From contig OZ017748.1 of assembly GCA_963969365.1 (NCBI GenBank), positions 1,674,001-1,738,000 on the forward strand: 64,000 bases of DNA, read 5' to 3'. Position numbers and translations under genes: made by a program. The notes beneath the pieces are model-generated. The model had not been told where the DNA came from. It was given only the letters and a program-made list of their open reading frames with translations, and ran no database searches. Numbering within the stretch: position 1 is the first letter of the stretch; the number at the start of each line of letters is the position of its first letter. Positions 35,099 to 45,489 of this stretch are shown piece after piece. The stretch comes from Asterochloris sp. CNOR1. Its lineage: Eukaryota; Chlorophyta; Trebouxiophyceae; Trebouxiales; Trebouxiaceae.

Positions 35099-38000
35099 AT
35101 GCTCCACCTTTTCTAGCATCCCGCTGCCTGGCGATGATCAACAGGGGCTCATATATTCAGCCCTGCACAACTCAGACGATGCTGCAGCCGCTGCCCTCGA
35201 GATTGAGGCAGCTGCCAATAAGGAGAAGGGAGAGGCTGCCCAAGGGAATGGGGCAGACCCCAGCAACCCCAATCCTGGGCCCTCCAAAGGGCGTGTCCCC
35301 CATCGGTGGCAGGTCGTGGGGATGATGGGCCTGGCTTTTGTGCTCTGTAACATGGACAAGGTAAGCAGGGCTGCCCATCGTGACCAGGCAGGGCAGTAGA
35401 CCTGCCAGCAAAAACACCCCTGAGAACCGTGGCGGTGCATGCCCCTGTGAAGCCTCCCCTGCCAAAACCTCTGCAGGCCATTTGTAAACTATGCCAGGGC
35501 AGCAGGGCTGCTGCATTCAGGCTCAGCGCCACATGGCAGCCCACAGCAGCTCTGGCCCTGTTGCTCTGCATCAGTGGCAAACTTGGCTCTGCGCAACACA
35601 TCCAGCTCTCATCTGGCACTGCTGTGCTGCTCATCACCACCCTGTTGGGCACCTTTGCAAGCCTGGCTGCTTGCTGACAGGTGAATATGTCAGTGGCAGT
35701 CATCCCCATGGCTGAGGAGCTTGGCTGGAGCGCCACAGACCGAGGCTTGGTCTCCTCAGCCTTCTTCTGGGGCTATTCCCTCACCCAGATCCCAGCTGGC
35801 TATGTCTCCACCAAGTGAGGCTCCGTGCCAGTGTCCTGTCTTGCAGCGCTCTGTACAGGCTGAACGCTGCCTGCCTGCCTTGCACTCGGCCTGGCACCCT
35901 TCTCTGTTGACTACCCCGCAGGCACTGACCGCTTGCTGCACACATGCTTGATGTGCTGGATCCCTATGCACTCAGCATTAACTGCCTCAGCCTGTGCGTG
36001 GCCTGGCTGCTTTGCCTGCCTGCCGCCTCCGGCCCAGCCAGCCCAGACCTTGCTTCTTGCACAACCCATCACCTCATCTGTGACAAAATGAGTGCACCGC
36101 TGATTGCCAAAGCACACTGGTGCATGCCCATTCGGCTGCAGGATTGGTGGCGCCACAGTGCTGCTGGTGGGAGTCGGCTTGTGGTCGCTGGGCACAGTCG
36201 TCGCACCCCCGCTGGCCCACATGAGCCTCCTTGCGCTCTGCGCCTCTCGAGTCTTTGTAAGTCTGTGCAGCCTCAGCCCCCTGAGGCAGGATGTGCCTGG
36301 CAATCATCCTGCCTGCTCCCCAGCCTGTCTTCAAGAGTAACACTTTGCCTGGCTTCATTTGCACCGTGCCTGCCTGCCGCCCAGCACCTGAGCTGATGGG
36401 CATCTGCATTGCCCAAATCTAGGTTGCTGCTGCCTGCCGGTCTGCCTCCTTGCTTGCACCCAGTCTGGCAGCCGTCCAGGTGGAGAGCTTGGGTGGCTAC
36501 GCTGCTGTCTGCCAGTGTCCTGCTGTGTGGCGTCTTGCCTGAAGTAATTACAGCAAAGTGCCTGCCTTCGCGGAGAACTTGCAATGGCTATGCTGAGACT
36601 TGCTGACGCCACTGCCTGTTGTGCTGGGAAGGGCCTATGCAGATGTCCCACGCTGATGCCTGTCTGTTCTGCCCTGCAGGTTGGGCTTGGGGAGGGCCTA
36701 GCACCATCGTCTGCCACAAATGTGATGGCCCGCCTTATTCCAGAGTGGGCACTGTTGGGCCATAGGGCCAACTAACACATACTTGCAGTCTGCGGCTTGT
36801 ACCCATGTTGTGGAGCGCAGCAGCTGAGCAGCTGCTGCATGATGCTGATATGCAGCAGCTGAGCAGCAAGGTGCTTGCCATCACTAGGTCTTGCAACAAT
36901 CTGCCACACCCAGCTGCACAGCAGTGAAATGGGCATTCCTTTTTTGTAGGTGCCAGCCAAAACAAGGCCCCAATTTGCTATGATTCCTTCTGCAGGAAGG
37001 AGCGCTCCCGGGCAGTCACAGCCGTCTTTGGGGGCCTGGACGTGGGCAGCGCCGTGGGGCTGGTGCTCTGTGGGCCCCTCATTCGGCACTACGGCTGGGC
37101 CTCGGTGTTCTACCTGTTTGCTGTCCTGGGCCTAGTGTGGTGCATGGTGTGGCCCCAGCTGAAGCCTGGCGATGCTGACCCAGACCTTCCGCCTGCTCAG
37201 CAGCCTGATGCCAATGCAAATGGCGCCAAGCCTGATGGAGGTGTGAGATGCTTGCTGTGCGGGGCCACTTAGCACTGGTTTGGGGCAGCTGGCCGCTGGT
37301 GCTGTGCTGCTGAGGAATGCACCTGCCGACTGCCCATGCAACACAAGCTGCATGTCAGCTGTCAACTGCATGAGTACTGGATCCTGTTTGCTGAGAGATC
37401 TTGGTGCTGCAACTTGCAGAGATGCCCCCATAACAATGTGGAGTGCTCCTGGCTGTGCAGGGGAGCAGCAGCCCGTGCCCTGGGGGCGCTTCATGACCTC
37501 AGCCCCCGTGTGGGCTGTTATCGTGGCCCATTTTTGCTTCAACTGGGGCTACTACACCCTGCTGGCCTGGCTGCCCAGCTACTTCGAGCTGGCCCTGGGG
37601 CTCAATGTGGAGCGCTCCAGCCTGCTCACTCTGATCCCTTACATTGCGATGACATGCATGACCCCCTTTGTGGGGCCCATCGCTGACAAGCTGGTGGACA
37701 ACGGCTGGACGGTCACCAACGTGCGCAAACTGGCGCAGGGCATCTCCTTCGCGGGCCCCTCCCTGTGCATGCTGGCCTGCGCCTACTTGACGCCCAGCGG
37801 GGCCAGGCACACCGCCTCTGCCATCTCAGGCACGGTGCCGGTCTCCATCATTGTGGCGCTCCTGTCAATTTCCTTCGCCCTGGGGGCCTGGTCGCGTGCT
37901 GGGCTGTACTGCAACCACCAGGACCTCTCCCCTAAGTATGCCGGCGCCCTGCTGGGCATCAGCAACACCGCTGGCGCCTTCCCAGGCATCCTGGGAGTCA

Positions 38001-38146
38001 GCGCCGTCGGCTTTCTGCTAGACCGCACAGACAGCTGGGCAAATGCCCTGTTCCTGCCCACTGCTGCTGCACAGTTGTTTGGGCTGGTCATCTACACCAT
38101 CTTTGGCAGCAGCAAGCGTATCAACTTTGATGCTGATGCTGCCTAA
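35099..38146 (+). CDS. Major facilitator transporter, PHT4/anion transporter family (5' end incomplete)
   Basis: PHT4/ANTR proteins carry phosphate, ascorbate or other anions, mostly across plastid membranes. In-phase exons are about 35099-35360, 35681-35814, 36142-36256, 36680-36753, 36996-37240 and 37461-38146. Family landmarks are 'LCNMDKVNMSVAVIPMAEEL', 'SSAFFWGYSLTQIPAGYVST', the loop 'KERSRAVTAVFGG', 'FNWGYYTLLAWLPSYF', 'GPIADKLVDNG' and 'DLSPKYAGALLGISNTAG'. About twelve hydrophobic segments are visible. A Glu/Ala/Asn-rich soluble leader ('LEIEAAANKEKGEAAQGN') precedes the first membrane helix, and a Pro/Asn-rich loop splits the two halves. The junction at 36753/36996 is the least certain. 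The substrate cannot be read from sequence. It converges on the PPR gene with 199 bases between stops. Confidence 0.88.
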
Positions 38147-38345
38147 GCACCACCCAACTGTTTCAACAGCAAAATATGATTTTGAATGCCAAGTCATATG
38201 CCAATGGCATGATTTGACAGGACGAGACTTTGTAGGCCAGAGTATCTGGATGAAGTCTAGTGTATAGTCAAATCAAATTCAAATCAATAGAGCCAACAGT
38301 GGAGGTGGTCATAGCATACACAACAGGGATGCAGGCCTCTTGGCA

Positions 38346-41300
38346 TCAACTAGCCTCGCTGGTGGTACAGGCATCCAGAAAGTGATGACTAGTCTTCTTG
38401 GGCCTGTCAAGTGCAGCCTCCCTGATGTGCTCTGCCTGCTGGCGCATCTGGGCAAGTACATCATACACACGCCATTGGAACGCTGGCTGACTGCTGCAGC
38501 AGGCCTGCAGGAAGGCCAGCGTGACACGCGATAGGTAAGGATAGGTCCCAGACTCGCTCTGCTGAACAAAGAGGGCAGCCACAGAAGCTGTCTTCCAATC
38601 ATCAAAAATCTGCAGGCAGCATCCTGTTGTGAGTACTAGCATTCTGAATAGACAGTAGCAGGAAGTCATGCTCAGGATGGCTGCATGCCGTGCAAGGGGC
38701 TGCAGCAGAGACATAGCACTGGCCTGAAAGTTCGACAGGCTTGCACAACTCGCCTGCAGCGCTACATCGAGGCGGCTATGCCGACAGCATGCCTCAATGG
38801 CTTCCTCCCACATCCGTCTATATGAGAGTGTCAGCTTGGCCAAGGCCAACTTGTCTGTCTGGAGATGCTGGTAAAACCTGCAGGTCGGCAAGGAACCAGC
38901 TCCTGCCAAAAGGTGCTGAACAGACTGTTTCCTGGCAGGAGAACCCTCAGCTCTATGCAGCACAAACCTTTCCCCACTGCAGCTGGACAGAACAGCCTGA
39001 ACCCAAGCAGAATGTGACTGCAGCTTTTGTCTCAGCTGACATGGCCTTACCTCCAACACTGCTGCACATTCCCAGCCGCTGCACAGGTGTGTACCAGGTA
39101 AGCCACTGCCTCTGAAGTGGGCTGCATAGACCGTTTGGCGAGGCCAGCGCCCTGCTGAGGAGACGCAGCCAGGCCGCAGGCATGCGCAGCCTCGCCAGGC
39201 TCTTGGCAGCTCGCTGTGCCCGGGGCAATGCCTGTCTGCCCACGGGCAGGAGCCCTCCCATCGCCCAGCTCTTGGTGGGCTGTTCTTGGCACCATGTCTG
39301 AGCCTGTCTGCTCAGGGGCGAGGGGTTCCCCAGCACTTGCAGTCGCGCCTCTTGCCAGCAGCACCTGAGAGCTGCCACCTAAGGGGGAGGGTGAAACTGA
39401 CCCTGCTGCCAGGTCATGAGGAGCCACAGGCTGGATCTTGCCTGGGCTGGCTCTCGCAGCCTGGGCATGCAGCAGGTCAGGGCCAAGGGCGGCCCTTGTG
39501 CCCATCATGTCTTCATAGATCTGTGCTGCATCCTGGAGCTGGCCGGCCTTGCAGAGGCTCACAATGAGCGCTGAGCCAGCCTGCTTAGAGCTGCGGCTGC
39601 CCTGCTGCCTCAGCTCCCTGCATGCCAGTGCAGAAATTGACCCACAATGTCACAGTGAGACTTGAGGTGGGGGCTGCCCTGCTGATCACTTACATGTTAG
39701 CAACTGAGCTGTCAAACGTAGGTGTGTTCAGCAAGCTGGGCATCTGCAGCAGCCCAGTGCAGCCTGAAGCCCCTGCACTGTGTGAAAACAGCAGCCATGA
39801 CAGCTGAGGCCATCCGGACACATTCAAGCGGCTGCTGCTCACCAACACAGCTCCCTGCTCTGGCAGCATTACAGCTTGTACATCCTGGCTGCATGCACGC
39901 AGCAGCCCCTCACCAGTACAGCTCAAGCGCCCTGGCGCTCATGCTGCTCCTGGCACAGGCTCTGATCAGTGTCAGGAAGGTGGCGCTCTCAGCGCGCATG
40001 CCCATCGTCTGCATGAGGCTGAGGACGCGCAGTGCGCGCCCGGGAGAGCTGCGTGCCAGGGCCCTCACCAGCGAGTTGAGGGTGTGCTGCTGCATGCTGC
40101 GGTGCTGGCGAGCCAGGGACTTCACAACCTGCAGGGCATCCTCCAGCCTGCACCGCAGCAAGTCCACCGCAGTTTTACGCATGGCAGAATCTGAGACTGG
40201 CTGCTGTCAGGCTCTTCCTGACAGCTAGTCAGCGATAGGGAAGGCTGGTCAGCTCCTGCCATTCCAACAAGCAAGTTGAGGGTGTGCTGCAGCACGCTGC
40301 AGTGCTGACGCGCAAGATATTTGACCATCTGTAGCGCTTCCTCCAGCCTGCCAACGTGAGACATGGCACACCCCGAGTGAATGCTCTCAAGGAGTGCAGA
40401 TCAGCGATGCAGTTCAGCGCTAGCACTGTATGGTGGGGGAGAGCTGTGTTTCAACTGCAGTAGCCAAGCAAAAGCTTGCCACACCTGTCAGCAGCTGTGC
40501 AGATTTGCGGCACAGCATCAGGGAACACAAGGATGAGCACCACCTCTGCCCTAAAGGAAGGCGTGCCTCACCTATTGGCAGCCGTGCAGGTCTGCAGCAG
40601 GATGTCATGACACTCATCGCTGGGAACCACGCCTGTGTGGCAGGCGCGCTTATACAGCGCGACGGCAGTGTCGGCGTCTGCAGTCTTCAGGCAGGCCACC
40701 ATCAGGCAGCCATAGGTGGCTGCAGTGGGCTGAATGTTGGCAGCCTGCATCTCCTCAAACACCTGCACAAAGGAACAGGATGTACTGAACCAAGGACGTA
40801 TCGTGCAAGGAATGATGTGGGCCATGTGCCATCAGGTGGCGGCTGCAGTAGGCTCCCTTCTCCTGCACAATGGGGCAGCAGAAAGGGCATCAGAGGCACC
40901 AGGGGGGGCCATTCCTGGTGCTGCACTGGCAAGCTCCTCAACTGGTGTGCCAGGCTGCAATGCAGCAGTTGCAGGTAAGCTGCACCTGCAGCACATCACA
41001 TCATCCCCTGCAAGAGAGTACTGACACACTACTCAGGGCGAGCACTGCAGTGCAGGAACGGCCTCGGTACCAGGCGATAGCCAAAGGCCTGGTGCAGGCA
41101 GATGCCTCACACCCAATGTATGTGCTGCGCTTCACAGAGAGCTACCCTAAGGGGAATCCAGCTGCACCTTTGCAGCTGACCCCCTCACCTGAAAGGCCTC
41201 CTTATGGCTCTCTGGAGTGGCCTTGTTGTTGCAGGCGTCCATCAGCGCGGTGTAGGCCTGCACGGTGGGCTCCAGCTGCAGGCTGTGCATGGTGGCAAAC

Positions 41301-44300
41301 AGCTTGCGCGCCACCTTGAGCTGCCCTGCCTTGGAGCAGGCGTTCAGCAGGGCTGTGTAGGTCATGGCTGAGGGCTGCAGCCCCTGCTTGCGCAGGTCGC
41401 CAAAGCGCCGCAGGGCAGCCCGGTAGTTGCCACTCTGCATACCAGGTAGCAGGCTGGCGTCTGCTGTGCCTGGTGATTGATTGCTTGACAGCTAAGTGGG
41501 GCTGCTGAGTGCTGGGCCAGAGGCTATATCTATTGAGGCATCAAAAATAGCGACACCTACATGCAGCCTCCTGGCGCTCTCAGCACGTTCCAGCGCGAAA
41601 AAAGCAGCGAACCATGAGCTCAGCAGCAGGGTGCTTGCAGTGTAGGCTGAGGCGAAAGTGTTGTGGCCCCAAGCCAAGCGACACAGGAGGACAAAGGTGC
41701 AGCAGAATGATGGCAGCCCCACACACCTGGGCATAGGCCGAGATGAGTGTGTTGTGGGCCACCATGTCGGGCTTGGGGCCCCTGTCCTGCATGGCCCCGA
41801 ACAGCGCCTCAGCGTCTGCCACCAGCCCCGCATTTGCAAACACGCTGAGTAGGCCGTTGTGCGCCCAGAGCATGCTCCTGCAGGAGCAGCATGCACTGAG
41901 GCATGTATAACTGGAACACAGACAAGCCCTGGAAGCCTGCCGTATTGGGCGCTGTGCATCCAAGACACTCAGGCAGCAGCATGCAGGCACGTGAACAGCA
42001 TTGAGGCACAGATCAGCCGGAGCTTTCACATGGAGCCCAGGCCATGCCAGGCATGCACGCTGACCCAAGGTTGCACAGCTGACCCTAGGTTTTGGGTTCC
42101 AGGAGCTGGCCTAGACCTGTCGCCAATTCCTGCATCACCTTCCAAAGGCAATCGATCTAGTCTGAGCAACCAGCTGAGATTCAGACCTGCCATTGCTGCT
42201 GCCTGCAGTTTCCAAACGCAGACATTGCTTGGCAGCCAGCTTAGGGCAGCTGCAACTGCTGCTGCTATGTGCCTGAAGCTTGGTTGACAACCCTGCCATG
42301 CAAGCCTGACCTGGTCTGAGCAGCCAGCTGAGGGTTGGGCCTGCCACCGATGCTGCGTGCCTGCAGCTTGTTCCAAATGCCCTCCATGCGAACATGCAAA
42401 GCCCTCGCCTCTCGCAGCATCTCAGGTGTTCCAGCTGCCGCGCAGGCTGCGAACATGGCACACAGCTCGTAGCCAGTCACGCGGATCCTATCCTGCACAC
42501 CAAGGGTTCACGCTTGAGCTGATGGTGGCTGCTACAACCAAGCCAGGCCCGGCCCTTCTTTGGCTTGTGATTGCTGTGCCAATGCAGATACCACGAGCTG
42601 TTGCTGCCACAGTTCCCAATAGCTGCCCACAGATGCAGCCAATTACGGCCGGAGAGCGGCCCACAGCAAGTAAAAGGACAAATGCGAATTTCTGCACCAA
42701 CAGCCGGGCTCTTACCTCTTCGAGCGCATGCCAGACGTCCAACGCTTGCTCCGGCGCCTTTTCTGCGCAGAAGTTGAGGAGGGCTGTGTACACCCAGTTG
42801 TCTGGCTGACGGGTGGCTCGGAAGGCTGCTGCCACTGCAAACACCTTCTCACACTGCTCCGCTGTCAGGGCTGGATGTTTGCAGGCGTCCAGGAAGGAGG
42901 ACACAATGTGGCTGTTGAGGGGTATTTTGTGCTGCTCCAGGTCAGCCATGACCTGCAAAGGCATTATGCTTCAGAAACAAAGCCAAGTTGTGCACAAGCA
43001 GGCACCCAGCAGCAGATGCCTCTGGCCGCAGCACCCTTGTTGAGTACGCTTGCATGCACACAAAGGTCAGTTTGCGCTCAGCGTGCATGTAGACCAGCAA
43101 GCACAGCAATAGACACCTGCGCAAGGAAGCACGCCAAGCAATAGCGGTTTCAAAGCAGCCGCTCAAGGACTGCGCCCCTCCGCCAACAGGCTATTTCTCA
43201 GCAGGAAACTGCCCAAGTAGAGCCACATGCAGGAGAGTCAGGCAGCCAGCTGTCCACTAGGGTAACTGAGCGCAGCGCCTGCTTGATGTGCAGGTTGAGC
43301 ACCAGCAGGCACAGCAGCAGGCACCCGACCAAGACAGCATCATGTAGAATGGTGCTTTGCAGGCTGCTCAGCTGTGAGCTGCAACAGCGTGACCGACCTG
43401 TTAAGTCGGCTCAAGACCACACTTGCAGCTCTAGGCCTGCAGCTCTCCCTGTATCTGGCAGGCAACCTGCAAGGCTGCCCTCAGCAGCAGCAGCTCTGAA
43501 CCGCAATTCGGATCACACCTGGAGCAGCCACTCAGCTGGCAGCTCCCCTGGCATCTGAGACGCAGAGTGGAATGTTGCGCTGAAGGTGCGGCTGTCTGGG
43601 GGGACGCGGTGGTCGCGCAGCAGGGCATAGGCCTGGCGGAGGGAGGCCCCCAGGCCAGGCTGGGACATGGCCCGCAGCAGCGCATTAGCAGTGAAGACGT
43701 CTGGGTCCAAGCCAGCTGCGCTCATCTGGCCCAGCACGCCCAGAGCTGCCTAGACAGCAGCATGAGGCTGGGTCAGGAAAGCCCATGGGCAGTTTGCGCT
43801 TTGCTGAAGGAGACCCAAAGTGACAAGTCTGTTCATGTGAAGAGGTGCACAGGCGGTCCTGGATCACTGTTGTCTGGTTGGTGGCTGCACATGTGCTGGG
43901 TGGTGGTGTGCTCTCCTGCAAGCTGTCTGGCCCCAAACGAGACAACATCAAACAAACAATAATACCTCTGGGTTCTGGCTGCTGCTGGCCGCACTTAGTG
44001 GCTACGCCTGGGCGGGAATCGGCCTGTCCTGTACCCAGGCTGTGCAGCAGGCCCTGAGCACGACACAGCGCCAGACATAAAAACGTACCTCTGGATCCCG
44101 GCAGCGCTGGCAGGCGTCCAGGGCTGCATTGAAGACGACCAGGTTGAGCACTTGCTCATTACAGGCGTCCTGCAGCGCTTGGAGGGCGTCCCCCAGCCTG
44201 TTGGCCTTCCCAAATCCCGAGATGAGTGCACTGTAAGTGAAGGGGTCTGGCGGGAAGCCAGCAGCTGCTCGTGCCTGCAGAGTGGGGGAGCATGGCTCCG

Positions 44301-45369
44301 TGCTGACTGTGTGAGGAGCCCAGGCTTGGAGGAGAGGCACTTTAAACTAGTTGCTCCAGGCTATCATGTGGCCAGCATATGCAGCCTGACAGACAAGAGA
44401 GCAGCTTCAGACACCAATCTGCTGCTTGGGAGGCCTTTGAGCTGGAAGATGTATGCATTTCCCCTACCAGCTGTACTGCAATTAAACTTGAGCAATGGCT
44501 GCATCATGCCCAGGCAATGCAAGCTGTCTACAGTCCTGGCTCTGTACCTGGCAAGTGGCCTGAAACCACCGTCCCCACTCCTGTAACAAGGTGCTGCACA
44601 CCCAGATCTGCAGCAATGCACTGCCAGTGCGGAAAGAGGGCTCACCTGGAGCGCCAGCTGCAGTGTGTTCAAGTCTTTGAGGTCCCCGCACTCCTTCAGC
44701 AGGGTGCTGTACACTCGCACATCGGGTTTCAGCAGCTGGACATAGCTGACTGCCAGGTGGCCCTTGCCGGCTGCCAGGAAGCAGTGCATCACTGACTGGT
44801 GGTGCCCGTGCAGCACGTGCAGCAGCTCTGCTCCATCTGGGGAGGGCAGGGCTGCCGTGGCCAGGAGGGCCTGCTGCTGGGAGGCGGGGCTGCCTCCGGT
44901 TGGCGCTGCGTCAGATGCTGGTGCTGCTCCCCGGTGCTGCCGCTGAATGCTGCGCCTGATGGCCTCCACAGTGCGCCAGCAGGCGTCAGCGTCCTGCTGA
45001 AAGAGAGCCTTGTCCAGGGTGTTGACTTCCTGCCTCAAGCGTAGGGACACTGCAGAAGAACAAAGGGCCTTCACTTCTGCCTCAGCTGCACTGCTTCAGC
45101 TGGAGGGGGCTCTCACCCGGTGGCCCAGGCGGCCTGGGTGCTGGAGGCATTCTGGCAGGTGTTTTCTGCCATGTTGCTGCAGCCCTGCATTGCTTCCTTG
45201 TGTCTTTGATCCTCCTGTTGCTGCTGCTACTGTACTGTTTTGCACAAAAGCAGGGCCATGTGGCAGTCGGCGAGCAACGGTCAACCTGGGGCGAGGAGCC
45301 ACCCAGCAGCATGGCAGGAGACATCATGCTGTCTGAACCGCATCTTGCATCTGTACAGTGCCGTTCCAA
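38346..45369 (-). CDS. Pentatricopeptide repeat (PPR) protein, organelle-targeted
   Basis: PPR proteins bind organelle RNA and control its stability, processing or translation. Exon 1 (45369-45117) is rich in Ser, Arg and Ala and looks like a transit peptide. Exons in phase include 45049-44646, 44274-44089, 43749-43519, 42952-42716 and others near 42.5, 41.9-41.7, 41.45-41.19, 40.76-40.57, 40.18-39.9, 39.56-39.1, 38.9-38.75 and 38.6 kb. About ten degenerate 35-residue helical pairs are seen, for example 'QPSAMTYTALLNACSKAGQL' and 'KPDMVAHNTLISAYAQ'. They look P-class; no E or DYW editing domain is visible. The C-terminal part is a Pro/Gln/Ala-rich linker and a helical end ('VYDVLAQMRQQAEHIREAAL'). 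The target RNA is unknown. Similarity to MRL1-type proteins is possible but not shown. Confidence 0.85.
40065..40364 (-). repeat. Duplicated PPR exon segment
   Basis: The exon segment around 40066-40165 (minus strand, 'LEDALQVVKSLARQHRSM', 'QQHTLNSLV') has a second copy at 40265-40360 ('LEEALQMVKYLARQHCSV', 'LQHTLNLLVG'). DNA words such as GTTGAGGGTGTGCTGC and CCTCCAGCCTGC are shared. Either one copy is a real extra half-repeat or it is a decayed intronic echo; an intact-looking frame in both copies leaves this open. Confidence 0.7.
42160..42380 (-). repeat. Exon echo in the PPR gene
   Basis: The segment 42313-42380 (GTCTGAGCAGCCAGCTGAGG, GCCTGCCACCGATGCTGC, CCTGCAGCTTGTTCCAAATG) is copied at 42160-42222 (GTCTGAGCAACCAGCTGAGA, ACCTGCCATTGCTGCTGC, CCTGCAGTTTCCAAACGC). 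Spacing is about 155 bp. Confidence 0.65.
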
Positions 45370-45489
45370 AGAGCAGACGGAAGGAGGAGGAGAATAGCAG
45401 CAGGTTATGATTCAGAGTTCTCAATCTGCCATCAGGTGCCGGGCACCATCTGCTTTGCCCAGCAATCACCTCCTGCAGCCGGCAGCATC
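45370..45489. promoter_or_regulatory. Short bidirectional promoter region between PPR and urate oxidase genes
   Basis: Only 120 bases separate the farthest PPR start codon (minus) from the urate oxidase ATG (plus). If internal methionines of the PPR leader are used the gap grows to roughly 165 bases. Both transcripts must start within or very near this stretch. No TATA box is obvious. Confidence 0.5.

Noticed and set aside
38346-45369. MRL1, the PPR factor for rbcL mRNA
   Set aside because: The repeat number and long C-terminal part are compatible, but I see no diagnostic sequence, so only 'PPR protein' is claimed.
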